Source of the DNA: UBA1206 sp050953105
Lineage (GTDB): Bacteria; Bacillota; Clostridia; Oscillospirales; CAG-382
Direction: 5' to 3'
DNA length: 64,000 nt
NCBI GenBank assembly: GCA_050953105.1
Contig: JBMNMA010000007.1
Location: 1 to 64,000 of the forward strand
In this document: positions 45,606 to 54,638 of the stretch, one piece after another
Layout: the number at the start of each line of letters is the position of its first letter
Position numbering within the stretch: position 1 is the first letter of the stretch
The notes under the pieces: generated by a model
Seen by the model: the letters and a program-made list of their open reading frames with translations, nothing else
Told to the model about the DNA's origin: nothing
The model's database searches: none
Position numbers and translations under genes: made by a program

Positions 45606-46508
45606 ATGATAAACGATATTTTAACTGACTGTGTGCTTTGCCCAAGGGAATGTCATGCGGACAGAACAAGGGGCAAAAGAGGATACTGTAAAACCACCGC
45701 CGAGCTGGTGGTTGCCCGGGCGGCGCTGCATTTTTGGGAAGAACCCTGCATATCGGGGGAAGAAGGATCGGGCACCGTGTTTTTCTCCGGCTGCGGACTG
45801 GGGTGCGTATATTGCCAGAACACCAACATATCAAAGTGTCTGGCAGGGAAGGCAATAACAATCGAAAGGCTTGCGGAGATTTTTATAGAGCTTCAGGACA
45901 AAGGAGCAAACAATATCAATCTGGTTACACCAAGCCATTATGTCCCCCATATTACCTGCGCTTTGGACATTTCACGCAAAAACGGACTTGCCCTTCCCGT
46001 AGTGTTCAACTGCAGCGGATATGAGAAGGTGGAAACGTTGAAAATGCTTGAAGGATACGTTGACATATATCTGCCTGATTTTAAATATATGTCAGACGAG
46101 TCTGCGGTAAAGTATTCCAACTGCAAAAACTACTCCGCCTATGCCAAAGCGGCAATAGAAGAAATGGTAAGACAGGTGAAAGAACCTGTCTTTGACGAAC
46201 GGGGTATAATGAAAAAGGGTGTAATAGTAAGGCACCTGACCTTGCCGGGATATATTGAGGATTCAAAGAAAATTGTAAAATACCTATATGAAACCTACGG
46301 CGACAGGATAATTATTAGCATTATGAATCAATATACGCCCATGATAAAAAACAGCGATTATCCCGAGTTAAACAGAAAAATAACCGAAGCGGAGTATGAG
46401 GAGCTTGTAAATTACGCCATAAATATCGGGGTTGAAAACGGGTTTATTCAGGAAGGGGAAACCGCCATAGAAAGCTTTATTCCCGAATTTAACGGCGAAG
46501 GCGTGTAA
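45606..46508 (+). CDS. PflA-like radical SAM protein (COG1313)
   Basis: A 300-aa protein with an N-terminal Cys pair CVLCPRECHADRTRGKRGYC and the radical SAM [4Fe-4S] motif in FFSGCGLGCVYCQN (near residue 65-68). Later strands VTPSHYVPHI, FNCSGYEKVE and VDIYLPDFKY match the COG1313 group of pyruvate formate-lyase-activating-like proteins of unknown substrate. Its partner could be a glycyl radical enzyme or another substrate protein. No AmmeMemo partners are next to it. The ribosome binding site is weak. Followed by rtcB after 46 nt. Confidence 0.85.
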   Translation: MINDILTDCVLCPRECHADRTRGKRGYCKTTAELVVARAALHFWEEPCISGEEGSGTVFFSGCGLGCVYCQNTNISKCLAGKAITIERLAEIFIELQDKGANNINLVTPSHYVPHITCALDISRKNGLALPVVFNCSGYEKVETLKMLEGYVDIYLPDFKYMSDESAVKYSNCKNYSAYAKAAIEEMVRQVKEPVFDERGIMKKGVIVRHLTLPGYIEDSKKIVKYLYETYGDRIIISIMNQYTPMIKNSDYPELNRKITEAEYEELVNYAINIGVENGFIQEGETAIESFIPEFNGEGV

Positions 46509-46554
46509 GATAGATTGTTTAATACGATAATATATTAAAAAGGTGGTGGGAAAA

Positions 46555-47721
46555 ATGAAGCTGGACACCAAATACGGCGTTGTTAAAATATTTGCCAAAA
46601 CCGTTGAAAACGACGCCCTTTCCCAGATAATTGAGCTATGCAACTCTCCCCTTGGGGAAAACGCCCACTTCCGTGCCATGCCCGACTGCCACGCCGGTGC
46701 CGGCTGCACCATCGGCTCCACCATGATAATAACAAACAAGGTCTGCCCCAATCTGGTGGGAGTGGATATAGGCTGCGGCGTTGATCTGGTTAAAACAAAC
46801 CTTGATTTTAAAGACATGCTCCCCCGGCTTGATTATGTTATAAAAGCCAAGATGCCTTCCGGCCGGAACGTTCACGAAAATCAAAATATAGATATATCAT
46901 TTTTCAACCGCCTTTTATGCTGGAACAGCCTTAATCATGATACAAAATCAACCGCCCTCCGCTCAAAGGGCACCCTGGGAGGGGGTAACCATTTTATCGA
47001 GGCCTACGAGGGAGGTTTTATCGCCGTCCATTCCGGCTCAAGAAATATCGGCTACCGGGTGGCGGATTATTATCAAACCCTTGCGAAAAAACGCCAAAAG
47101 GAATTGATAAGAAAGTTAAGAAACGACCTTGCCCAAACCATCCCCCCGCCCCAAAGGGAGGAGTGGCTGAAAAAGAATAAAATAAAACATAATCCCGACC
47201 TTGCCTGGCTTGAGGGGGAGGATATGGACGCATACCTTCACGACCTTAAAATAATGCAGGAATTTGCCGTTTTAAACCGGCAGGAGATGTTAAGCACCAT
47301 TGTTGACGCTCTGGGCGGCAATATAATAGATAAAATTTCATCCACCCATAACTATATAGATAACGACAATATCCTCCGCAAGGGGGCGATAAGGGCTTAT
47401 AAAGACGAAATCATCCTTATTCCCCTTAATATGCGGGACGGCATGCTTATCTGCAAAGGCAAGGGGAACGCCGACTGGAACTATTCGGCGCCCCACGGGG
47501 CGGGAAGGCTTTATTCCCGTTCCCAGGCAAAAAAGCTTTTTTCGGTAAGCGATTATGCCCAAAGCATGAAGGATATTTACACCACCTGTGTATCCTTTGA
47601 CACCCTTGACGAGGCCCCCTTTGCCTACAAGGATGCCTGGGAGATAATGCAGGCCATTGAACCCACCGCAGAAATTTTGGAGCATATAAAGCCTATATAC
47701 AATTTTAAGGCTTCTGATTAA
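46555..47721 (+). CDS. rtcB: RtcB-type RNA ligase
   Basis: A 388-aa GTP- and Mn-dependent ligase that joins 2',3'-cyclic-phosphate ends to 5'-OH ends in RNA repair. Marks: FRAMPDCHAGAGCTIG, GVDIGCGVD (metal ligand Cys), KGTLGGGNHFIE, VHSGSRNIG and the guanylylated His strand SAPHGAGRLYSR. ATG 46555 follows AGGTGGTGGG. It is shorter than E. coli RtcB but normal for the bacterial RtcB2-like group. Ends at a terminator. Confidence 0.93.
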   Translation: MKLDTKYGVVKIFAKTVENDALSQIIELCNSPLGENAHFRAMPDCHAGAGCTIGSTMIITNKVCPNLVGVDIGCGVDLVKTNLDFKDMLPRLDYVIKAKMPSGRNVHENQNIDISFFNRLLCWNSLNHDTKSTALRSKGTLGGGNHFIEAYEGGFIAVHSGSRNIGYRVADYYQTLAKKRQKELIRKLRNDLAQTIPPPQREEWLKKNKIKHNPDLAWLEGEDMDAYLHDLKIMQEFAVLNRQEMLSTIVDALGGNIIDKISSTHNYIDNDNILRKGAIRAYKDEIILIPLNMRDGMLICKGKGNADWNYSAPHGAGRLYSRSQAKKLFSVSDYAQSMKDIYTTCVSFDTLDEAPFAYKDAWEIMQAIEPTAEILEHIKPIYNFKASD

Positions 47722-47949
47722 TAACAAGCCGTGCGTTTTGCAGCACGGCTTGATTTTTTATTATATCACATTTACCTTCTGTAAGGTAAAACCTCATCGG
47801 TTTTTTCTGTTTTATTTGCGACAGCGGATGGCGTTGAAAAAATATACAAAGCGGTCGAATATTATGTAGGTATACATCCCGTTGTGGCATTTAACCCGTT
47901 ACAGGCTTAAAACAACGCAAAATTTGTGAAAAATAATAGCTGGCGGCTA
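47722..47949 (+). other. Intergenic stretch between rtcB and argG
   Basis: Contains the terminator at 47726 and an open but start-less frame near 47800-47910. No gene is convincingly supported. Confidence 0.5.
47726..47758 (+). terminator. rtcB terminator
   Basis: AAGCCGTGC / GCACGGCTT with T-run. Confidence 0.9.
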
Positions 47950-47983
47950 TTGACAAATGGGTTTGGCTTATGTATAATTATAC
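47950..47983 (+). promoter_or_regulatory. arg-car operon promoter with ARG-box-like palindrome
   Basis: TTGACA (47950), 17-nt spacer, TATAAT (47973). The -10 region lies in the perfect palindrome GTATAATTATAC (47972-47983), part of TGTATAATTATACGCA, which resembles the ArgR-binding ARG box. Probable arginine repression site (inferred). Confidence 0.75.
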
Positions 47984-48032
47984 GCAATAACAGGCATCAT
48001 GCTAAAAAATATACAAAGAAAAGGTGTTTATA

Positions 48033-49244
48033 ATGAAAAAAATCGTACTTGCATATTCGGGAGGACTTGACACCTCCATAATAATACCCTGGCTTAAAGA
48101 AACCTACCCCGGCTGTGAGGTTATTGCCGTCTGCGCTGACGTGGGGCAGGGAAACGAGCTTGAAGGACTTGAAGAAAAGGCCATTAAAACCGGCGCATCC
48201 AAGCTGTATATCCTTGACTTAACCGACGAATTCGTAAACGACTTTATAATACCCACCATGAAAGCGGGCGCGGTGTATGAAGGCTACCTTCTCGGCACTT
48301 CCTTTGCCCGTCCGGTTATAGCCAAGCATCTGGCCGAAATTGCCCTTAAAGAGGGCGCCGACGCCGTCTGCCACGGCTGCACCGGCAAGGGTAACGACCA
48401 GGTTCGCTTTGAACTTACCGTAAAGGCCTTTGCCCCCGACATGAAGATTATCGCCCCCTGGCGTGTATGGGATATTAAGTCAAGGGATGAGGAAATCGAC
48501 TATGCCGAAGCCCACAACATACCCCTTAAGATAAATAGGGAAACAAGCTATTCCAAGGACAAAAACCTCTGGCACCTTTCCCATGAAGGCCTTGACCTTG
48601 AAGATCCGGCAAATGAGCCTAAACTTGAAAAGAAGGGCTTTCTTGAAATGGGCGTTTCTCCCCTTGACGCTCCCGACCAACCCACCTATGTAACCATGGA
48701 TTTTGAAAAGGGTGTCCCCGTTGCCGTTGACGGAGTGAAAATGTCCCCCAAGGAAGTTATAATCAAGCTTAACGAGCTGGGCGGCAAAAACGGCATAGGC
48801 ATACTTGACATTGTTGAAAACCGCCTTGTGGGAATGAAGAGCCGCGGCGTGTATGAAACCCCCGGCGGCACCATTCTTTACGAAGCCCACGAATACCTTG
48901 AAAGCATAACCCTCGACAAGCTTACCCAGCACAAAAAGAAGGAGCTTTCAATAACCTTTGCCGAGCTGGTTTACAACGGACTGTGGTACACCCCGCTTCG
49001 TGAAGCTTTGTCCGCCTTTGTGGATAAAACCCAGGAACACGTTACCGGCAGCGTTAAGCTTAAGCTTTACAAGGGCAATATTATAAAGGCCGGCGTGTGG
49101 AGCGACTGGTCGCTGTATTCAGAGGAAATTGCCACCTTCGGTAAGGATGAAGTTTATAATCAGGCCGACAGCGCAGGGTTTATAAACCTGTTCGGACTTC
49201 CCATTAAGGTTCAAGCCCTTATCAACCAGAAGAATAAGAAGTAA
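48033..49244 (+). CDS. argG: Argininosuccinate synthase ArgG
   Basis: A 403-aa enzyme joining citrulline and aspartate with ATP to argininosuccinate. N-terminal PP-loop AYSGGLDTS (7-15), CHGCTGKGNDQVRFE and ETSYSKDKNLWHLSHEG segments. ATG 48033 (MKKIVLAYSGG) has AAAGGTG upstream. First gene of an eight-gene operon, directly behind an ARG-box-like promoter. Confidence 0.98.
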   Translation: MKKIVLAYSGGLDTSIIIPWLKETYPGCEVIAVCADVGQGNELEGLEEKAIKTGASKLYILDLTDEFVNDFIIPTMKAGAVYEGYLLGTSFARPVIAKHLAEIALKEGADAVCHGCTGKGNDQVRFELTVKAFAPDMKIIAPWRVWDIKSRDEEIDYAEAHNIPLKINRETSYSKDKNLWHLSHEGLDLEDPANEPKLEKKGFLEMGVSPLDAPDQPTYVTMDFEKGVPVAVDGVKMSPKEVIIKLNELGGKNGIGILDIVENRLVGMKSRGVYETPGGTILYEAHEYLESITLDKLTQHKKKELSITFAELVYNGLWYTPLREALSAFVDKTQEHVTGSVKLKLYKGNIIKAGVWSDWSLYSEEIATFGKDEVYNQADSAGFINLFGLPIKVQALINQKNKK

Positions 49245-49245
49245 T

Positions 49246-50178
49246 ATGAAAAAAACTGTATTTATAGACGGAAAAGCAGGAACTACGGGGCTGAAAATTT
49301 ACGAACGCCTTGAAAGCCGGGACGATATTAAAATAATAACCTTGTCGGAAGAAGACCGTAAAAACGAAAGCCGCCGCAAGGAAGCGTTAAATTCCTGCGA
49401 CATAGCTTTCCTCTGCCTTCCCGACGACGCCGCAATACAGGCAGTAAGCCTTATTGAAAACGACAACGTGGTGGTTATAGACACCTCCACCGCCCACCGC
49501 ACCAACCCGGGGTGGGCCTACGGCTTTCCCGAACTGGACAATACGTTTTACGAAAAAATAACCCGTTCAAAGCGTATTGCCGTTCCCGGCTGCCATGCCG
49601 CCGGCTTTATCGCTTTGGTTTATCCCCTTGTCAAGGCAGGTATTCTGCCGGCGGACGCCAATCTGTTTTGCCATTCCCTTACCGGCTATTCCGGCGGCGG
49701 CAAAAAAATGATTGCCGAATATGAGGGTGAAGATATTCCCCAAGGCCACCTGTCCCCCCGGCAGTATGCCGTAGGGCAGAACCACAAGCATTTAAAAGAG
49801 ATGAAGGAAATAACCGGCATAGGCGGCTTTCCTATTTTCTGCCCGGTGGTTTCAAACTTCTATTCGGGCATGGAGGTAACGATACCCCTGTTTTCAAGCC
49901 AGATAAATGGCAAAGCGGAGGATATTAAAAAAATCTATGCCGAAAAGTATAACGGTGAAGTGGTATCATTTATCGAAGGCCTTGACGAAAACGGCTTTAT
50001 TGCCGCAAATAAACTTGGCGGCCTTGACTGTATGAAAATTACCGTCACCGGCAACGCCGACCGGATACTCCTTGTCGCCCTTTATGATAATCTTGGCAAG
50101 GGTGCATCGGGTTCGGCGGTGGAGTGCATGAATATTGCCATGGGCGAAAATATTACGAAAGGTTTGAGTTTGAAATGA
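49246..50178 (+). CDS. argC: N-acetyl-gamma-glutamyl-phosphate reductase ArgC (type 2)
   Basis: A 310-aa NADPH-dependent reductase. The N-terminal GKAGTTGLKIYERL binding loop is of the short type-2 ArgC group; catalytic Cys is in RIAVPGCHAAGFIAL, followed by SLTGYSGGGKKMI and LSPRQYAVGQNHKH. Begins 1 nt after argG stop and overlaps argJ by ATGA. Confidence 0.96.
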   Translation: MKKTVFIDGKAGTTGLKIYERLESRDDIKIITLSEEDRKNESRRKEALNSCDIAFLCLPDDAAIQAVSLIENDNVVVIDTSTAHRTNPGWAYGFPELDNTFYEKITRSKRIAVPGCHAAGFIALVYPLVKAGILPADANLFCHSLTGYSGGGKKMIAEYEGEDIPQGHLSPRQYAVGQNHKHLKEMKEITGIGGFPIFCPVVSNFYSGMEVTIPLFSSQINGKAEDIKKIYAEKYNGEVVSFIEGLDENGFIAANKLGGLDCMKITVTGNADRILLVALYDNLGKGASGSAVECMNIAMGENITKGLSLK

Positions 50179-51386
50179 ATTTCATAAACGGGGGCGTTTG
50201 TGCTCCCAAGGGATTTAAGGCCTCCGGCCTCCATTGCGGAATACGCAAAAACCAGTCCAAAAAAGACCTTGCCTTAATAGTAAGCGAAAAAAGGGCGGCG
50301 GCCGCAGCGGTATATACCACCAATCTGGTTAAAGGCGCCCCCATTACCGTTACAAAAGAAAACCTTTCGGACGGCTATGCAAGGGCAATAATATGCAATT
50401 CCGGCAACGCCAACACCTGCAATCCCAGCGGTGTGGAAATCGCAAAGGAAACCTGCTTGCTTATTGCAAAGCAGCTTGACATTTCCCCGTCTGACGTAAT
50501 TATCGCCTCCACCGGTGTTATAGGCCAGGTGCTTGACATCACCCCCATAAAAAACGCCATTCCTGCTCTTTGTGAAAAACTCGGCGACAATTCGGTTGAC
50601 GCTGCCCATGCCATAATGACCACCGATACGGCTTTAAAGGAGCTGGCGGTGTCCTTTGAAATTGACGGCAGGGAATGCCGTCTTGGGGGAATAGCCAAAG
50701 GTTCGGGTATGATCCACCCCAATATGGCCACAATGCTTGCCTTTTTAACCACCGACGTTGCCATCACCCCCCAAATGCTTCAAAAGGCATTGTCGGCTGA
50801 CGTTACCGACAGCTTTAATATGATAAGCATTGACGGGGACACCTCCACCAACGATATGGTTGCTGTATTAGCAAACGGCATGGCAGGCAACACCATTATT
50901 GATACCGAAGGCAAAGCCTTTGACACCTTTAAAGCCGCACTTGCAACGGTAACCAAAAAGCTATCAAAAATGATAGCCGCCGACGGCGAGGGAGCCACAA
51001 AGCTTATCGAATGTGTCGTTCAGGGGGCAGCAGATAACGAAAACGCCAAAATCATCGCAAAATCGGTGATATGCTCCTCCCTGGTAAAGGCGGCCATGTT
51101 CGGCGCCGACGCCAACTGGGGACGCATACTCTGCGCCATAGGCTATTCCGGCGCAAAGGTAAATATAAATAAAGTTCAGGTTTCATTTATATCAAACAAA
51201 GGCAGCGTTACCGTCTGCAAGGACGGGGTGGGCGTTCCCTTTTCGGAAGAAGAGGCAAAAGAAATACTCCTTTCCAAGGAAATAATCATAGACATACTCC
51301 TTGAAGAAGGAGAAGGCACAGCCACCGCCTGGGGTTGTGACCTCACCTATGATTATGTTAAAATAAACGGAGACTACCGGACATGA
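50175..51386 (+). CDS. argJ: Ornithine/glutamate N-acetyltransferase ArgJ
   Basis: A 403-aa enzyme that recycles the acetyl group from N-acetylornithine to glutamate. It is made as a precursor that self-cleaves before the Thr in GMIHPNMATMLAF. Other marks: VYTTNLVKGAPI, NSGNANTC, STGVIGQ and GANWGRILCAIGYSG-type ending. ATG 50175 overlaps argC by 4 nt. It may be bifunctional; no argA is present in the window. Confidence 0.97.
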   Translation: MNFINGGVCAPKGFKASGLHCGIRKNQSKKDLALIVSEKRAAAAAVYTTNLVKGAPITVTKENLSDGYARAIICNSGNANTCNPSGVEIAKETCLLIAKQLDISPSDVIIASTGVIGQVLDITPIKNAIPALCEKLGDNSVDAAHAIMTTDTALKELAVSFEIDGRECRLGGIAKGSGMIHPNMATMLAFLTTDVAITPQMLQKALSADVTDSFNMISIDGDTSTNDMVAVLANGMAGNTIIDTEGKAFDTFKAALATVTKKLSKMIAADGEGATKLIECVVQGAADNENAKIIAKSVICSSLVKAAMFGADANWGRILCAIGYSGAKVNINKVQVSFISNKGSVTVCKDGVGVPFSEEEAKEILLSKEIIIDILLEEGEGTATAWGCDLTYDYVKINGDYRT

Positions 51387-51387
51387 C

Positions 51388-51545
51388 GATTGCTTAACCT
51401 GGTTAAGCAATCCTGATTACGGGGTGTGTGTGTTTATCCCCGTCGAAAAAGCTGCGCTTTTCCTACTCCCCTCCACGCATTGAGCGCACACGGTGCGCTT
51501 TTATAGGTGTTTTTCAGACGGTAAACCCGTCTGAAAAACGAAAAT
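51388..51545 (+). promoter_or_regulatory. Triple-hairpin argJ-argB spacer
   Basis: Three consecutive hairpins: GATTGCTTAACC / GGTTAAGCAATC (51391-51412), GAGCGCAC / GTGCGC (51482-51500) and GTTTTTCAGACGG / CCGTCTGAAAAAC (51508-51539). The last lacks a long T-run. They could set relative expression of argB onward, or be insertion remnants. Confidence 0.45.
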
Positions 51546-51570
51546 ACATTAAACTTTGGAGAAAATGTAT

Positions 51571-52425
51571 ATGGATATAACAAAAGCCCAGCGGGCGCAG
51601 GTGCTTATCGAGGCTTTGCCTTATATTAAAAAATATTCGGGCAAAGTGGTGGTTATAAAATACGGCGGCAACGCCATGATAAACCCCGAACTGAAGGAAG
51701 ACGTTATGGGGGATATCGTGCTTTTATCCCTTGTGGGGGTAAAGGTGGTGCTGGTTCACGGCGGCGGGCCGGAAATAACCGAAACGCTGAATAAAATCGG
51801 CAAGCAAAGCGTGTTCAAGGACGGCCTTAGGGTTACCGACAAGGAAACTGTGGAGGTTGTCCAGATGGTGCTTGCCGGCAAGGTGAACAAGTCGCTGGTA
51901 AACCTTCTTCAGGTTAAGGGAGGGCTTGCCATGGGCCTTTCCGGCATGGACGGAAGGCTGATTGAAGCTAAAATCAAGGACGAAAGACTGGGCTTTGTAG
52001 GGGAAATCACCTCTGTAAACCCCACCCCAATTCTTGACCTGCTTGAAAAAGGGTATATCCCCGTGGTGTCCACCGTAGGCTGCGACAAGCAGGGGAATAT
52101 ATACAACATTAACGCCGACACCGCCGCCGCATGGATAGCGGGGGCATTAAAGGCAAAAAGCATGATATCCTTAACCGACGTAACCGGCATATTAAGGGAT
52201 AAAAACAATCCTTCCTCCCTTATAAAAGCCCTAACCCTTGACGAAGCGGCCAAGCTGGTTGAGGAGGGTATTATCGACGGAGGAATGATCCCCAAGGTGG
52301 AATGCTGCACCGAAGCGGTAAAGCGGGGAGTTGAACGGGTGTTTATAACCGACGGAAGGGTTCCCCACTCCATACTTATTGAAATGCTTACCGACGAAGG
52401 CACCGGCACCATGTTTACCGCTTAA
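51571..52425 (+). CDS. argB: Acetylglutamate kinase ArgB
   Basis: A 284-aa amino-acid kinase forming N-acetylglutamyl phosphate. Motifs KYGGNAM, LVHGGGPEI, LSGMDGRLI, NINADTAAAWIAGALKAK, ITDGRVPHS. ATG 51571 is preferred (GGAGA nine bases upstream); 51565 is too close to the ribosome binding site. Confidence 0.97.
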   Translation: MDITKAQRAQVLIEALPYIKKYSGKVVVIKYGGNAMINPELKEDVMGDIVLLSLVGVKVVLVHGGGPEITETLNKIGKQSVFKDGLRVTDKETVEVVQMVLAGKVNKSLVNLLQVKGGLAMGLSGMDGRLIEAKIKDERLGFVGEITSVNPTPILDLLEKGYIPVVSTVGCDKQGNIYNINADTAAAWIAGALKAKSMISLTDVTGILRDKNNPSSLIKALTLDEAAKLVEEGIIDGGMIPKVECCTEAVKRGVERVFITDGRVPHSILIEMLTDEGTGTMFTA

Positions 52426-52441
52426 GGCGGAGGGAGTGTAT

Positions 52442-53620
52442 ATGAGCATAAAAGAAAGCGACAAAACCTATCTTGCCGCCACCTATAAACGCTTTGACGT
52501 TTGCATAACAGGCGGAAACGGATCGGTTGTCTATGACGAAAACGGCAAGGAGTATATAGATCTTGGCGGCGGTATTGCTGTCAACACCTTCGGCATTGCC
52601 GACAAAGAATGGATAAACGCCGTTACCCACCAGTTAAATCAGGTCCAGCATACATCAAACCTTTATTATTCCGTTCCCAATGTCATGCTTGCCGAAATGC
52701 TGTGTAACCGCACCGGAATGAAAAAGGTATTTTTCTCAAATTCCGGGGCAGAAGCCAACGAATGCGCAATAAAAGCCGCAAGGAAATATTCCGCCGACAA
52801 ATATGGCGACAACAGATATACAATAATAACGCTAAAAAACTCCTTCCACGGCCGCACCGTAACCACCCTTGCCGCCACCGGGCAGGATAAATTCCATACC
52901 GATTTTCAACCCCTTACCCCCGGCTTTGCCTATGTTGAACCGGGCGATTTAGAGGCGGTAAAGGAAATATGCAAATCCGGCAGCGTTGCAGCCATTATGA
53001 TTGAGGTTGTTCAGGGCGAAGGCGGCGTTTTACCCCTTGAATATGATTTTGTCAAAAAGCTATATGAGTTTACCAGTCAAAATGACATTCTGCTAATATG
53101 CGACGAGGTTCAGTGCGGCAACGGCAGAACGGGCAAGCTTTTCGGCTATATGAACTATGATATAACTCCCGATATCGTTACCACCGCCAAGGGACTGGGC
53201 GGAGGACTTCCTTTAGGAGCCACCCTCCTTGGAGAAAGGGTAAAGGACACCTTTACCCCCGGCAGTCACGGCTCCACCTTCGGGGGGAACCCGGTCTGCT
53301 GCGCCGGGGCAATAAACATTCTGTCAAGGCTTAACGAAAAGGTGCTTGACGGGGTAAAAAGAAAGTCTGAATTTATAATAAACACCCTTAAAAACGCCAA
53401 AGGCATAAAAGGAATTACCGGTATGGGGCTTATGCTGGGTATCGAAACCGAAGGCGACGCCGGAGAAATAATAAACGAATGTATTTCAAAAGGCATTCTT
53501 CCCATTGCCGCCAAAAACAAAGTCCGCCTGCTGCCGGCATTAAATATCCCCGACGACCTGCTTAAAAAAGCCGTTAATGTCATAAAAAATGTTTGCGAGG
53601 TGTATGCTAATGAATCTTAA
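52442..53620 (+). CDS. argD: Acetylornithine aminotransferase ArgD
   Basis: A 392-aa PLP-dependent class III aminotransferase. Marks: NSGAEANECAIKAARKY, NSFHGRT, the Asp in LLICDEVQCGNGRTG, PLP-Lys in VTTAKGLGGGLPLGA, and HGSTFGGNPVCCAGA. Strong ribosome binding site GGAGGGAG before ATG 52442. Confidence 0.97.
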   Translation: MSIKESDKTYLAATYKRFDVCITGGNGSVVYDENGKEYIDLGGGIAVNTFGIADKEWINAVTHQLNQVQHTSNLYYSVPNVMLAEMLCNRTGMKKVFFSNSGAEANECAIKAARKYSADKYGDNRYTIITLKNSFHGRTVTTLAATGQDKFHTDFQPLTPGFAYVEPGDLEAVKEICKSGSVAAIMIEVVQGEGGVLPLEYDFVKKLYEFTSQNDILLICDEVQCGNGRTGKLFGYMNYDITPDIVTTAKGLGGGLPLGATLLGERVKDTFTPGSHGSTFGGNPVCCAGAINILSRLNEKVLDGVKRKSEFIINTLKNAKGIKGITGMGLMLGIETEGDAGEIINECISKGILPIAAKNKVRLLPALNIPDDLLKKAVNVIKNVCEVYANES

Positions 53621-54593
53621 GGGAAGAAACTTTTTAAAGCTCCTTGACTTTTCCCCGGAGGAAATAGAATATTTAATTGACCTGGCAGCCGACTTCAAGG
53701 CCAAAAAGAAGGCTAAAGCACCCCACGACATCCACCGGGGTAAGAACATTGTCCTTATTTTCGAAAAAACATCCACCCGCACCCGCTGCTCCTTTGAGGT
53801 GGCGGCCTACGACCTGGGTATGAACGTAACCTATCTTGATCCCCAGGCAAGCCAGATGGGGCGTAAGGAATCCATAGCCGACACCGCAAGGGTGTTGGGG
53901 CGTATGTATGACGGCATTGAATACCGTGGCTACGGGCAGGAGATTGTTGAAACCCTTGCAAAATACGCCGGCGTTCCCGTTTGGAACGGTCTGACAAACG
54001 AATTTCACCCCACACAGATATTGGCGGATTTTCTTACAATTAAAGAAAAATTCGGCCATCTTAAGCAAATTAAGCTTGTATATATGGGGGATGCACGTTA
54101 TAATATGGGTAACTCCCTTATGGTGGGCTGCGCCAAGATGGGAATGCACTATGTAGCCTGCGCTCCCGAGGCATATTTTCCTAACTCAAAGCTGGTAGAA
54201 GAATGCAAGCAGATTGCAAAAACCACCGGCGGATCGGTTACTTTGGAATCCAATATCCAAAAGGCAGTTAAGGATGCCGATATAATCTACACCGACATCT
54301 GGGTTTCAATGGGCGAACCCGCCGACATCTGGGAAAAACGCTTAAAAGAGCTTGGGCCTTATCAGGTAAACGAAAAGGTTATGGCTATGGCCGGTGAAAA
54401 TGCCTGCTTTATGCACTGTCTGCCTGCCTACCATGACCTAAACACCAGTGTCAGCTACGAAATCGGCAAACGCTACGGATTAAATTCCCTTGAGGTTACC
54501 GACGACGTGTTTGAGTCGTCCCGTTCAATAGTCTTTGACCAGGCCGAAAACCGCATGCATACCATAAAGGCGGTTATGGCCGCAACCTTATAA
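53610..54593 (+). CDS. argF: Ornithine carbamoyltransferase ArgF
   Basis: A 327-aa enzyme producing citrulline. Carbamoyl-phosphate motif EKTSTRTRCSF, then HPTQILAD and the ornithine motif FMHCLPAYHD. Start chosen at 53610 (MNLKGRNFLKL), nine bases after GAGG; ATG 53604 is too close. It overlaps argD by 11 nt. Ends at a small gap before carA. Confidence 0.97.
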   Translation: MNLKGRNFLKLLDFSPEEIEYLIDLAADFKAKKKAKAPHDIHRGKNIVLIFEKTSTRTRCSFEVAAYDLGMNVTYLDPQASQMGRKESIADTARVLGRMYDGIEYRGYGQEIVETLAKYAGVPVWNGLTNEFHPTQILADFLTIKEKFGHLKQIKLVYMGDARYNMGNSLMVGCAKMGMHYVACAPEAYFPNSKLVEECKQIAKTTGGSVTLESNIQKAVKDADIIYTDIWVSMGEPADIWEKRLKELGPYQVNEKVMAMAGENACFMHCLPAYHDLNTSVSYEIGKRYGLNSLEVTDDVFESSRSIVFDQAENRMHTIKAVMAATL

Positions 54594-54638
54594 ATAACGG
54601 CAGGGTTAAATCCCTGCCTTTTGAAAGGCGGAAGTTAA

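Noticed and set aside
47800..47910. Start-less open frame (…DGVEKIYKAVEYYVG, then PVVAFNPLQA) that faintly recalls the DDE transposase AYNP motif
   Set aside because: Short, without start codon or other transposase motifs; too weak to call a remnant.
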